In this document: piece by piece, positions 8,932 through 17,547 of the stretch
Numbering within the stretch: the first letter of the stretch is position 1
Layout: each line of letters opens with the position of its first letter
From: Thermosaccharophagus gerlachensis
GTDB taxonomy: Bacteria; Armatimonadota; Fervidibacteria; Fervidibacterales; Thermosaccharophagaceae
Assembly: GCA_041538025.1 (NCBI GenBank)
Contig: JBGOEV010000004.1
Span: 1-64,000, forward strand
DNA length: 64,000 nucleotides
Direction of reading: 5' to 3'
Program-made: the position numbers and the translations under genes
Notes under the pieces: model-generated
Told to the model about the DNA's origin: nothing
What the model saw: only the letters and a program-made list of their open reading frames with translations
Database searches by the model: none

Positions 8932-9903
8932 ATGCCTATAAGGGTTGGCTTTGTTGGTGTGGGTGGGATAGCGAGGAGGCATCAAAGGTATATAAGCGCA
9001 ATGGAAGATGTTGAAATAGCAGCGCACTGCGACCTTATACCAGATAGGGTTGATGCTGCCGTGTTTGAGTTTGGTGGGGAGGGATACCTTGACTTTGATG
9101 AGATGCTATCAAAGGAGAAATTGGATGCGCTATACATATGCGTTCCACCGTATGCGCATGGTGAAGTTGAAATAAAGGCGGCAAGAGCTGGCATACACAT
9201 GTTCATTGAAAAGCCAGTGGCATTATCTCTTGAGGTAGCTGAGAGAATTGCAGAAGAGATAGAGAGGAGCGGGGTCATATGTAGTGTTGGATATCAATTA
9301 CGCTACCATAAGCTAATACCGCGCATTCAAAGTGAACTATCAAGCGGACCTATCCTTTTGTTCTGTGGTCGTTATTATTGTCCTTTCCCGCCGGGCGGGA
9401 AGCCATGGTGGCATCGTAAGAGCATGTCTGGTGGACAAACGGTTGAGCAAACAACGCACCTCATTGATCTTGCGAGATACCTTGTTGGAGAGATAACCGA
9501 AGTTTATGCGTATGCAGCTATGCGATACTACAAACCTACTCCGATGAACGATGTTGAGGATGTAACTGCTTCTATTTTCAAGTTTGAGAACGGCGCATAT
9601 GGCACGCTTACCTCAACAACTGTCATGAGTTCTGGATGGCACATTGAGGTTGATATAATCGTTCCTCACCGCAGAATTGAGCTAATAGGAGACACACTCC
9701 GCATAAGGGATGGAAGCATTGAGGAAGTGAAGGTTGAGGAAGATTGGCAAGGCGAGGTTGATAGAGCTTTTATAGAGGCAGTGCGCACAGGCGATGCATC
9801 GCTAATCCGCTCGAGCTATCGCGATGCTATGAAAACACTTGCAGTCACACTCGCCATAAACGAGTCAGCCGAGAAAGGCGAGGTTGTGAAAGTTAAGCTA
9901 TAG
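8932..9903 (+). CDS. Gfo/Idh/MocA-family oxidoreductase
   Basis: 323 residues, a second complete member of this family, sharing the general plan but not closely similar to the 6463-7410 protein. The Rossmann loop GVGGIARRH lies at residues 8-16 and IEKPVALSLE near residue 95. GGQTVEQTTHLIDLARYL near residue 165 supplies the catalytic His. The start at ATG 8932 is set by GGAGGTG eight bases upstream; an earlier ATG at 8902 lacks a site. It leads the plus-strand run with dat and panCD, 23 bases before dat. Substrate unknown. Confidence 0.9.
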   Translation: MPIRVGFVGVGGIARRHQRYISAMEDVEIAAHCDLIPDRVDAAVFEFGGEGYLDFDEMLSKEKLDALYICVPPYAHGEVEIKAARAGIHMFIEKPVALSLEVAERIAEEIERSGVICSVGYQLRYHKLIPRIQSELSSGPILLFCGRYYCPFPPGGKPWWHRKSMSGGQTVEQTTHLIDLARYLVGEITEVYAYAAMRYYKPTPMNDVEDVTASIFKFENGAYGTLTSTTVMSSGWHIEVDIIVPHRRIELIGDTLRIRDGSIEEVKVEEDWQGEVDRAFIEAVRTGDASLIRSSYRDAMKTLAVTLAINESAEKGEVVKVKL

Positions 9904-9926
9904 GAACGCGAGGGGGATGAAAACAG

Positions 9927-10793
9927 ATGCCTGAGTTGGCTTGTGTAAACGGACAAGTGATGCCGATAAGTGAAGCCAAGATACCAATTGAAGATAGAGG
10001 GCTCCAGTTTGGTGATAGCGTTTATGAGGTTGTGAGGGCTTACTCTGGTCATCTATGGTTATTTGATAGACATATGCAGAGGCTCAAAATGAGCCTTGAT
10101 GAGATCGGCATAGAGGGGGTCAAACTTGAGGAAGTTGAAGCACAGGTCAAGATGCTCTTAAAGCGAAGTGGGATAGGTGATGCTATCGTTTATCTTCAGA
10201 TAACGAGGGGTGTCACACCGAGGTCCCATGTTATCCCGCGAAACATAACGCCGAATGTGATCATAACTGTAAGGCATGTCCCACAGACGCCCGAGGAGCT
10301 CTATACAACTGGAGTTAAGGCTGTGCTTTTGAATGACACACGCTGGGCAAGAAGGGACATCAAGACAACGAACCTGCTTCCCAACATACTCGCGTTGAAT
10401 GAAGCAAGGCGTAGAGGAGCTTTTGAAGCCATACTTGTTGAGCAGGCTGACGGGACCGTTACTGAAGGTAGCCACACAAATGTGTTTGCTGTTGTAAATG
10501 GTGTTCTTAGAACACCACCTGCAGACCATCGCATACTCCCCGGTGTTACAAGGGAATTTGTTATTGAACTCGCAGCAAGGGAAGGAATTGAAGTAAACAT
10601 AGCGCCCTTACCCGTCACTGAATTGATGGAAGCGGAAGAAGTGTTCCTAACTGGAACACTGATAGAAATACTCGGTGTAACAGTTCTTGAAAACAAGATG
10701 GTTGGTTCAGGGACCGTTGGGACAATCACCAAAAGATTGCACCGTGCTTTCAGAGAGGAGGTTAGGAAAGCGATAGAGAGTAGCGAAGCATAG
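9927..10793 (+). CDS. dat: D-amino-acid aminotransferase (class IV PLP aminotransferase)
   Basis: 288 residues. Class IV aminotransferases include branched-chain aminotransferase, 4-amino-4-deoxychorismate lyase and D-amino-acid aminotransferase. The pattern EDRGLQFGDSVYEVVRAY at residues 22-39 and RRDIKTTNLLPN near residue 140, which holds the PLP lysine, match D-amino-acid aminotransferase better than IlvE, which has FLYGDGVFEGIR. VTEGSHTNVF near residue 175 is the second PLP-binding section. It would exchange amino groups between D-amino acids and 2-oxo acids, giving D-Glu or D-Ala for the cell wall. A good ribosome site (GAGGGGGATGA) precedes it. It is followed by panC and panD. Confidence 0.85.
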   Translation: MPELACVNGQVMPISEAKIPIEDRGLQFGDSVYEVVRAYSGHLWLFDRHMQRLKMSLDEIGIEGVKLEEVEAQVKMLLKRSGIGDAIVYLQITRGVTPRSHVIPRNITPNVIITVRHVPQTPEELYTTGVKAVLLNDTRWARRDIKTTNLLPNILALNEARRRGAFEAILVEQADGTVTEGSHTNVFAVVNGVLRTPPADHRILPGVTREFVIELAAREGIEVNIAPLPVTELMEAEEVFLTGTLIEILGVTVLENKMVGSGTVGTITKRLHRAFREEVRKAIESSEA

Positions 10794-10860
10794 TCACATT
10801 GCAAGTTAGGTCAGTTTCCACAGTTTTCAAGCCTGATGCGTGTTAGTGAGGTGTTTTGAA

Positions 10861-11724
10861 GTGAATAAAAGTGCGGTGAAGGTTATAACAAGCATACCCG
10901 AGATGCAAGAGTGCGCTATGAGGCTTCGGAGTGAGGGGAAGATCATCGGGTTCGTTCCAACGATGGGCTACTTCCATGAAGGGCATCTGTCATTGATGAG
11001 GCGGGCAAGAAGCGAATGCGACATCGTTGTTGTGAGCATCTTTGTAAACCCGATCCAATTTGCTCCCGGTGAGGATTATGAACGCTACCCGAGGGATGTT
11101 GAAAGGGATTTGAGGATGGCTGAAAGCGTTGGTGTGGATATCGTATTCTGTCCGAGTGTAGAAGAAATGTATCCCGATGGATATGCGACATATGTGCATG
11201 TTGAGGGGTTGACGGAAGGATTATGCGGGGCTTTTAGACCGGGGCATTTTCGTGGTGTGACAACTGTCGTTGCGAAGCTATTTAACATTGTCATGCCGCA
11301 TAAGGCATACTTTGGTGAAAAGGACTATCAACAGCTGGTTGTCATAAAGCGCATGGTGAAGGACCTGAACTTCCCGATAGAGATTGTGCCTTGCCCAACG
11401 ATCCGCGAGAATGATGGGCTTGCAATGAGCTCAAGGAATGTTTATCTCTCGCAAGATGAAAGGGAAGCTGCGCTCTCGTTGTATCGTAGCCTTATGGCTG
11501 CTAAGGCTCTGTTTGATGGTGGAGAAAGGGATGCAAGTGTGCTGAAGAAAGTGGTTGAGGAAGGGCTTAGGTCATCTGAACTTGTCAAACCGCAGTATGT
11601 TGAAGTGGTGGATGCCGAAACACTTAAACCGATTGAACGCATAGAAAGAGATGCAGTCATAGCAGTTGCTGCATTCGTTGGGAAAGCACGCCTGATTGAC
11701 AATGTGATACTTAGGGTGAGGTGA
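10861..11724 (+). CDS. panC: Pantothenate synthetase PanC
   Basis: 287 residues. PanC joins pantoate and beta-alanine with ATP through a pantoyl-adenylate. The nucleotidyltransferase signature PTMGYFHEGHLSLMRRA carries the HxGH motif. VNPIQFAPGEDYERYPR, GEKDYQQLVVIKRM and the SSRNVYLS motif all match the family. The start is GTG 10861, with GAGGTG seven bases upstream; an in-frame GTG at 10840 is less well placed. It is six bases before panD, so beta-alanine production and its use are in one operon. Confidence 0.96.
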   Translation: MNKSAVKVITSIPEMQECAMRLRSEGKIIGFVPTMGYFHEGHLSLMRRARSECDIVVVSIFVNPIQFAPGEDYERYPRDVERDLRMAESVGVDIVFCPSVEEMYPDGYATYVHVEGLTEGLCGAFRPGHFRGVTTVVAKLFNIVMPHKAYFGEKDYQQLVVIKRMVKDLNFPIEIVPCPTIRENDGLAMSSRNVYLSQDEREAALSLYRSLMAAKALFDGGERDASVLKKVVEEGLRSSELVKPQYVEVVDAETLKPIERIERDAVIAVAAFVGKARLIDNVILRVR

Positions 11725-11730
11725 AAGTAG

Positions 11731-12126
11731 ATGGTGAGAATCGTTCTCAAGTCCAAAATACATTGCGCTACTGTTACGGAGACAAACCTAAACTATGAAG
11801 GCTCTATCACAGTTGATGCACGACTTATGGAAGCTGCAGGCATTGTTCACGGCGAGCAAGTTGATGTGCTTAACTTGAGCAATGGAGAGAGGTTTACAAC
11901 CTATGTCATCAGGGGTGATGAAGATAGCGGGATAATCTGTGTCAATGGTGCTGCAGCAAGGCTCGTTCAAGTTGGTGATAAGGTCATAATACTCTCTTAC
12001 GCCCTCGTGAACGAAGAAGAGCTAAAGGAGCATAAGGCAAAGATCGTTTTAGTTGATGAGCAAAACAGGATAAGAGATGTTCGTGAAGAGGGGCTCTTGC
12101 AGGGCGCTGTTAGAAGTGCTCTTTAA
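11731..12126 (+). CDS. panD: Aspartate 1-decarboxylase PanD
   Basis: 131 residues. PanD makes beta-alanine from L-aspartate using a pyruvoyl cofactor formed by self-cleavage. The cleavage pair Gly24-Ser25 lies in NYEGSITVD, at the same position as in the classic enzyme; Ser25 would become the pyruvoyl group. The chain has the usual length (about 125) and ends in a typical variable tail. The ribosome site GAGGTGAA overlaps the stop of panC. No partner PanZ-like gene is seen nearby. Confidence 0.97.
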   Translation: MVRIVLKSKIHCATVTETNLNYEGSITVDARLMEAAGIVHGEQVDVLNLSNGERFTTYVIRGDEDSGIICVNGAAARLVQVGDKVIILSYALVNEEELKEHKAKIVLVDEQNRIRDVREEGLLQGAVRSAL

Positions 12127-12148
12127 ACTTTGATTTAATGAGGGGGGT

Positions 12149-13291
12149 ATGGGAGTGACGGACTCAATAACACCCGCAAAAGGATTGAAAGGCATCGTTG
12201 TTGACACTACCAAACTGTGCCTAATAGACGCTGAGAGAGGCGTTCTTATTTATTGCGGCTATGACATACACGACCTTGCCAATCACTCAAACTTTGAAGA
12301 GGTCACTTACCTATTGCTCCATGGGAAGTTGCCCACGAAGGACGAGTATGAACGCTTTTGTGAGCAGTTGCGCAACAATCGCTATGTCCCAGATACTGTT
12401 GCGAAAGTCATTGAGCATATCAAAGATGCACCACCAATGGATGTGCTTAGGACTGCAGTTTCGGTGCTTGGGGCAATTGACCCTGAAGCTGGTGATAATT
12501 CACTTGAGGCATCGATGCGCAAAGGGATCAGATTAATAGCTCAACTTCCGACGATAGTAGCTATGCATGAGCGCATAAGGAGGGGTAAAAAGCCTGTCGA
12601 ACCGAACCCGGAACTCTCGCATGCAGCTAACTTCCTTTACATGATGCGTGGGACACCACCTTCAGAAGAGGAAGCAAAAGCAATTGACCTTGATCTTTTG
12701 CTTCATGCTGAGCACAGCTCTAACGCTTCAGCATTTGCTGTTAGAGTAACTGCTTCAACTCTCTCTGACATACACTCTGCTGTTGTTTCTGGCATTGCTG
12801 CATTGAAAGGACCGTTACACGGTGGTGCTGCTGAGGCAGTTGCCGATATGGCAATTGAGGTTGGTTCGCCAGATAGGGCTTACAAGTATGTCCAAGAGAA
12901 ACTTGCCAAGAAGGAAAGGATAATGGGTTTTGGGCACAGAGTTTATAAAACGGAAGACCCAAGGGCAAGACATATGAGGGAATTGGCGAGGGTTTTGAGC
13001 GAAAAACACGGTGATAGGAGAATTTTTGAGATACTCCTCTCAATTGAGGAGGCAATGAAGCCACTGCAAAGTAGGGGAATCTGTGTGAATGTTGACTTTT
13101 ATTGTGGCTGTATATACTATTTCCTTGGCATACCGAAGGATATGTATGTTTGCATGTTTGCGCTCGGTCGAATTGTTGGGTGGGTAGCCCACGCTCTTGA
13201 GCAGTATTCCGATAATGTTTTGATACGACCGCTTTTGCACTATGTTGGTCCAACCAACCTAAGCTACACCCCGATAGATAAACGCTCTTAG
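12149..13291 (+). CDS. gltA: Citrate synthase family enzyme
   Basis: 380 residues. Citrate synthase condenses acetyl-CoA with oxaloacetate; closely similar enzymes act as 2-methylcitrate synthase. The catalytic set is visible: His in LLLHAEHSSNASAF (about residue 190), His in ERIMGFGHRVYK (about residue 257) and the Asp in TEDPRARHM just after. The length and the N-terminal motif VDTTKLCLIDAERGVLIYCGY fit the short dimeric type of thermophiles and archaea. The ATG at 12149 lies only one base after the AGGGGGG ribosome site; a GTG at 12155, two codons on, has better spacing and may be the real start. No methylcitrate genes are near, so citrate is the likelier product. Confidence 0.93.
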   Translation: MGVTDSITPAKGLKGIVVDTTKLCLIDAERGVLIYCGYDIHDLANHSNFEEVTYLLLHGKLPTKDEYERFCEQLRNNRYVPDTVAKVIEHIKDAPPMDVLRTAVSVLGAIDPEAGDNSLEASMRKGIRLIAQLPTIVAMHERIRRGKKPVEPNPELSHAANFLYMMRGTPPSEEEAKAIDLDLLLHAEHSSNASAFAVRVTASTLSDIHSAVVSGIAALKGPLHGGAAEAVADMAIEVGSPDRAYKYVQEKLAKKERIMGFGHRVYKTEDPRARHMRELARVLSEKHGDRRIFEILLSIEEAMKPLQSRGICVNVDFYCGCIYYFLGIPKDMYVCMFALGRIVGWVAHALEQYSDNVLIRPLLHYVGPTNLSYTPIDKRS

Positions 13292-13320
13292 GCAAATTTT
13301 CATTTTTCCCTTTAAGCGTG

Positions 13321-13335
13321 GCAAAAATCTTTTGC
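13321..13335 (+). other. Small hairpin downstream of citrate synthase
   Basis: GCAAAA-ATC-TTTTGC forms a perfect six-base stem with a three-base loop, 30 bases after the citrate synthase stop. It lacks a following T-run and is AT-rich, so it is a weak candidate for transcript end or 3' stabiliser. Confidence 0.3.
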
Positions 13336-13346
13336 TCCAGATAATA

Positions 13347-13394
13347 CCAGAACGCATGGTGCCAGAACGCTGCTCAAAACGAGGGTAATTCTGG
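13347..13394. repeat. Direct and inverted short repeats in the citrate synthase/HEAT spacer
   Basis: CCAGAACGC occurs at 13347-13355 and again at 13362-13370, with starts 15 bases apart; the complementary TTCTGG follows at 13389-13394. The group lies about 70-115 bases upstream of the -35 box of the next promoter. It could be an operator or activator site; nothing identifies the factor. Confidence 0.4.
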
Positions 13395-13463
13395 GGCGAA
13401 GCACAATGCCCTATACCTAAATAGTTCCCAATTTATCCCCAAAATACCCCAAAAATTTTTCGC

Positions 13464-13492
13464 TTTACATTGTGCTACCACCGCGTTATAAT
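13464..13492 (+). promoter_or_regulatory. Strong sigma-70-type promoter for the HEAT-repeat gene
   Basis: TTTACA (13464-13469), 17 bases, TATAAT (13487-13492). This is the best promoter seen in the window. Transcription would begin near 13499, giving a 5' leader of about 75 bases before the HEAT-repeat gene. An A/C-rich tract with two CCCCAAAA-like units lies just upstream of the -35 box. Confidence 0.8.
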
Positions 13493-13504
13493 GGGTAATG
13501 GTGA

Positions 13505-13560
13505 GCCGTTTTAGGTAACGGCGTTTAAATGTGGCAACAGTCGCAACATGTCATCGTTGC
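13505..13560 (+). promoter_or_regulatory. Structured 5' leader of the HEAT-repeat mRNA
   Basis: The leader holds a perfect hairpin GCCGTT-TTAGGT-AACGGC (13505-13522). A second stem, GCAAC (13543-13547) with GTTGC (13556-13560), ends immediately before the AAGGAGGG ribosome site at 13561. A second GCAAC at 13534-13538 could pair with the same GTTGC, so two alternative folds are possible. This could control ribosome access. I recognise no known riboswitch or ribosomal-protein leader. Confidence 0.45.
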
Positions 13561-13574
13561 AAGGAGGGTTTAAA

Positions 13575-14933
13575 ATGGACATACGCTCTAAGAAGGCAGC
13601 TGTTTCTCGTCTACTAAACTCTGTTGAGGGGAAGAGCGAAGATGAGCAGATGAAGGTTATAGAGCGCATCCTTGCTTTTAAAAGTGCTGCAATAGAGCCT
13701 CTTAGCAAAGCTCTTGTTAATGGGACGAGTTTCCGTAAACGCATGGTAGCAGCAATCTGCCTCGGCAAATTAGCTCACCCAAAGACGGTTGAGCCATTGA
13801 TGCACGCATTGGCAGACCCGAGCATTAATGTGCAGCGTGTTGCTGCAGATGCGCTCATTGCGATAGGAAAGCCAGCCCTGCAAAAGCTGATTAAGGGGCT
13901 AAAAAATGAGGATAATAGGGTGAAGAAATGGTGTGCCTATATCCTTGGCAGGATAGGAAGCAAAGAAGCTGTAAAACCACTTATAAATTGCTTGAGCGAG
14001 GAGTCGGTTGAGCTTCAACGGACGGTAATAAATGCTCTTGGGCATATTGGGAGTAAGCGCGCCGTATCGGTTCTCCTTGACCTCTTTAAGACATCCACGA
14101 ACGTGGAAATACAAAAGAGCGCTGCTGAGGCTCTCGGGATGATTGGAGATAAAAGGGCTATTCCTGCATTAATTGAGGGTCTCAAATCGCAGAACCACGA
14201 GGTCAGGGAGGCATCCAGTGAAGCGCTCGTGCGCATAGGTGGTGATGCTGTTGTTGATTTGACAAAAGCGCTTAAGCACCCATTGCAGTTTGTTCGTAAT
14301 GCAGCTGCGAAAGCGCTCGGTAGGCTGCGAGATAAGCGTGCTGTGAAAGGGCTTATAATGACGCTCAAAGATAAGAATGTGCAAGTGAGGCAATCGGCTG
14401 TTCAAGCTCTCGGTTACATAGGTGACAAGAGGGCTTTCAACCAATTGAGCAGACTGCTTAGAGACCCAAACCATGAAGTGCGCTTCAGTGCTGTAAAGGC
14501 TTTGATTAAAGTCGGCGGTCCTATGGCTGCATCACTTTTAAGGAAAGCTTTGAACGACCCTGATTGGTTGATTCGCTTAACTGCGGTTCAAGGGCTTGGG
14601 CAGTTGAAAGATAAAGGGGCAGTTGAGTTTCTATGCAAAGCTTTGAAAGACAGTGAGTGGAGTGTGCGCTACCACGCTGCGAAGGCACTGGGTGAAATAG
14701 AAGACAGCAGTGCTGTCTTACCGCTCATCCAAGCTGTTTTTGATGAGAATGCACAGGTGAGACAAGCAGCAATTGAAGCCCTCGGAGAAATAGGTGATGA
14801 GAGAGCAATTGACGCCCTTAAGTGTGCATCTTCTTCTGAAATACCCGAGTGTCGTGAGGCAGCAAAAATAGCAATTAACAAAATACTGCATCGGAAGGAA
14901 CAGAGAAAATCACCAAAGGCGCGTAAACGCTGA
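13575..14933 (+). CDS. HEAT-repeat (PBS-lyase-type) protein
   Basis: About 452 residues made almost entirely of HEAT/PBS-lyase repeats of about 31 residues. The pattern is AV..LI.AL.D....VR..A..ALG.IGD.RA, with more than ten copies from about residue 45 to 430. Such solenoids are protein-protein scaffolds; some members act in phycobilin attachment, but nothing here suggests that. There is no signal peptide or membrane segment, so it is cytoplasmic. The C-terminus is a basic Lys/Arg tail. The start at ATG 13575 is set by AAGGAGGG; the frame is open for nine codons upstream. It has its own promoter and is followed by smpB after 11 bases. The partner is unknown. Confidence 0.88.
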   Translation: MDIRSKKAAVSRLLNSVEGKSEDEQMKVIERILAFKSAAIEPLSKALVNGTSFRKRMVAAICLGKLAHPKTVEPLMHALADPSINVQRVAADALIAIGKPALQKLIKGLKNEDNRVKKWCAYILGRIGSKEAVKPLINCLSEESVELQRTVINALGHIGSKRAVSVLLDLFKTSTNVEIQKSAAEALGMIGDKRAIPALIEGLKSQNHEVREASSEALVRIGGDAVVDLTKALKHPLQFVRNAAAKALGRLRDKRAVKGLIMTLKDKNVQVRQSAVQALGYIGDKRAFNQLSRLLRDPNHEVRFSAVKALIKVGGPMAASLLRKALNDPDWLIRLTAVQGLGQLKDKGAVEFLCKALKDSEWSVRYHAAKALGEIEDSSAVLPLIQAVFDENAQVRQAAIEALGEIGDERAIDALKCASSSEIPECREAAKIAINKILHRKEQRKSPKARKR

Positions 14934-14944
14934 GGCGATTCAAA

Positions 14945-15394
14945 ATGAAGGTAGTAGCAGTTAATAGGCGTGCAAAGCGGGATTACGAAATACTTGAGAC
15001 ATACGAAGCAGGTATAGCTCTGCTTGGTAGCGAAGTTAAATCAGTAAGAGCAGGGAGAGTTAATCTGAGTGAAGGCTTTGCGAAGGTTGAAGATGGAGAG
15101 GTTTGGCTTTACGGCGTTCACATATCGCCTTGGGAAACAGGGAAGCATTTCAATCCACAGCCAGACAGGAAAAGAAAGTTGCTACTACATAAACACCAGA
15201 TAGCGAGGCTTGCTGGCGCAGTTAGCCAGAAAGGGCTCACACTTATACCTCTGAGCATTTACTTCAACGAAAGAGGGTATGCTAAGGTTGAGTTGGCGCT
15301 CGCGAGGGGTTTGAAAAAGCATGACAAACGCAAGATAATAATTGAGCGTGAGGTTGAGAGGGAGATACAAAGGCAACTGCGCAGACGCTTTTGA
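14945..15394 (+). CDS. smpB: SsrA-binding protein SmpB
   Basis: 149 residues. SmpB binds tmRNA and brings it to stalled ribosomes for trans-translation. The N-terminal motif NRRAKRDYEILE, the core GIALLGSEVKSVRAGRVNL and the basic C-terminal tail that enters the mRNA channel are all present. Length is typical (150-160). It overlaps no gene; its ribosome site lies across the stop of the HEAT-repeat gene, suggesting co-transcription. The tmRNA gene itself is not in this window. Confidence 0.97.
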   Translation: MKVVAVNRRAKRDYEILETYEAGIALLGSEVKSVRAGRVNLSEGFAKVEDGEVWLYGVHISPWETGKHFNPQPDRKRKLLLHKHQIARLAGAVSQKGLTLIPLSIYFNERGYAKVELALARGLKKHDKRKIIIEREVEREIQRQLRRRF

Positions 15395-15420
15395 AAACTT
15401 AAGGAGGGGGTAGCTGAGAG

Positions 15421-17547
15421 ATGGCGAGGAAGAAGCGCTCTAACCCGTCTTCTGTCTTTGTGGCTACGGAACGCATTCAGAGGTTGCTTGAGAACATACT
15501 GAAAGTGGCAAGCGGTGATGATAAGCGCACATGGCACTTGATGGACGGTGATGATGCACGCATCGCTGCATATAAGCTCGTTTTCTTCACAACACCAAAT
15601 GAGTATCGTGAACTCGCACCGAACGTTAGGGAGGAAATTAAGAGGCGTTTCACAAGCGTTGATAAGCCTAAGAGAAAGCGCTACATGCAGTTTGTTCTTT
15701 CTTGGGCTGACTCAATTCATTCCCCAGTTGACCTTGATCATAACCTCTGCAGGGCTGAGTGGCACGGTGAAAGCATCCTTAGCGATGGCGAAATTGAAGC
15801 TGAGAAGGAACAGCTTATAGACCTGCTCAAGTGGATGCAAGAGACAGATAATCAAACTGCTACTGAGTTGCTTGATTACCTTCGCTATTACACATTCAAT
15901 GTGAACAGCGCTAAAGGTGAGAACCTGTTTCGTGCGTGGGCTATAAGGTGGCAGGAAGAGAAGGGAGAGGATCCTTTTGGCACTTTAGAGAACTACATAA
16001 GGCATAGGGCAGAACTCTTCAAGCGAGGCAACTACTATGTTGAGCAATACTTTGCAAGGCGAGCGGGGAAAACGATAACTCAGTTCTTCAACGACTACAG
16101 CGAGCAAGCCGATGATTGCCGAAAGCTTGGGAGCTTAGGAGGGACTACAAATCCAGTCATAGCTACATTAGGTGAGGATGACATCCCATGCAAGTGGGCA
16201 CCAGTTAGAAGACGAATCGCAGAACGCCAAATCAAAGAGGGCTTAGATGATGAATGGGCAGGAACTACATTCACTGAAGAGGTTGTAGTTAATGCTATGC
16301 TTGGGCAACGCCCCGTTTTCTTACTTGAGGGGCTTGGCAGAGTCGCTTTTCAGTTACGCACAGATAAACACGATGACATTGATTACTTGCTCAACGAAGC
16401 TCCGGAGATATACATGCGCCTTTGCGAACGCCTTAAACCAGTTGACGAGATACTGCTTGAGGACGCAGATGAACTGTATCACAAGTTGAGCGAAGGGAGG
16501 GTCGGGCATTCAAACAATCATTTTAAAGTCTCAGTCACAGGTCCAGTTGGGCTCAAAGTGCTGAGGGAGTTCAATGCAGGAAACAACAAGTATGGCATTA
16601 GGCTCTACACAAACGCAACAGTGACGCATGACCTATCGCAGATTGTAGCGTCGGTTGATGCGGAGATAGAAGGCATGATTGAATACCAAAGGAAGACGGG
16701 TCAAAAGCTCGCTGAAGAGGTAACTGAAGGTGGTTCTGTTGTTACATCAATGATGGGACGCTACTTGGATGCCATGCGTCATGAGAGGATTGAGTTTATC
16801 TTGCAGTCACTTGATGAACCGCTTAGGAGTGAGGTTAAAGCGAAACTGAAAAAGGATGCACGACTCAATGACCCAGTGTTGAAGGATGAAAGAGTTATAC
16901 AAGCACTTAGGGCGAAGGGGATTGAGTTTGACCCAGATGCCGAAGAAAGAGCGGTGATGGACCTACCAACATTGATCACAAAGATGGCAGTCATATATGC
17001 TGTGAAGAAGTATGGCTGGCAGCTTGGCAACCGCATACTATCGGCGTCGAAACGGAACTTCGAGCAGAACTTAAACCTTGAGAACGAAGTCCGCTACTCA
17101 ACCGACTTTGGTGATATACAGGCTCTTAGCATAGGACTCAAATACGAACCGAATCCAGAGCCGTTAAAGGGGTTTGATTGGGAGACCGCAACCCCAATTA
17201 AAGATGATGCAAATCATTGGTGGTTCGTTTACAAGATGACACTGCGGATGTATCCAGATGGTGAGAAGCACCTCAAGTTTGATGGCTTTAAGCCACAGGA
17301 GTGGATGCAAAGGAGGTATAACAAAGCTACGCTGGAACAGTTCACGCAAAAGTGGTGGCTTAATTGCAAGCGTGCGAGGATATGTGTTGAGTTGCTTCAG
17401 GGGAAGTATGATGGTGAAGATGGGTTTAAAGAGTTCGCGAGGCACTACTACGGACACTTGGACGACATGGCTGAGGTGAAGGCAAAAGAGTTCTTATGTT
17501 CTTTCTTCAGCGAGGAGGAACGAAAGGCTCACTGCTGGAACTTTTGA
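15421..17547 (+). CDS. Large transaldolase-like TIM-barrel protein (divergent)
   Basis: 708 residues, cytoplasmic. I recognise no close family, but residues about 218-560 show the transaldolase order of motifs. Asp225 lies near the position of the catalytic Asp. GTTNPVI follows (Asn244; TTNPSL in transaldolase). GRVAFQL comes next, where the catalytic Glu of GRVSTEV is Gln311. FKVSVTGPVGL holds Lys369 at the Schiff-base lysine position. YTNATVTHDLSQ matches the NLTL segment, VTSMMGRYLD the FVGR loop, and ILSASKRN the GASFRN motif. Extra segments sit between these, and residues 1-215 and 570-708 have no match I know. True transaldolases have 210-390 residues. AAGGAGGGGG precedes the start. It follows smpB. 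Whether it is an aldol enzyme is inference; the Glu to Gln change may alter or abolish transaldolase chemistry. Confidence 0.65.
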   Translation: MARKKRSNPSSVFVATERIQRLLENILKVASGDDKRTWHLMDGDDARIAAYKLVFFTTPNEYRELAPNVREEIKRRFTSVDKPKRKRYMQFVLSWADSIHSPVDLDHNLCRAEWHGESILSDGEIEAEKEQLIDLLKWMQETDNQTATELLDYLRYYTFNVNSAKGENLFRAWAIRWQEEKGEDPFGTLENYIRHRAELFKRGNYYVEQYFARRAGKTITQFFNDYSEQADDCRKLGSLGGTTNPVIATLGEDDIPCKWAPVRRRIAERQIKEGLDDEWAGTTFTEEVVVNAMLGQRPVFLLEGLGRVAFQLRTDKHDDIDYLLNEAPEIYMRLCERLKPVDEILLEDADELYHKLSEGRVGHSNNHFKVSVTGPVGLKVLREFNAGNNKYGIRLYTNATVTHDLSQIVASVDAEIEGMIEYQRKTGQKLAEEVTEGGSVVTSMMGRYLDAMRHERIEFILQSLDEPLRSEVKAKLKKDARLNDPVLKDERVIQALRAKGIEFDPDAEERAVMDLPTLITKMAVIYAVKKYGWQLGNRILSASKRNFEQNLNLENEVRYSTDFGDIQALSIGLKYEPNPEPLKGFDWETATPIKDDANHWWFVYKMTLRMYPDGEKHLKFDGFKPQEWMQRRYNKATLEQFTQKWWLNCKRARICVELLQGKYDGEDGFKEFARHYYGHLDDMAEVKAKEFLCSFFSEEERKAHCWNF

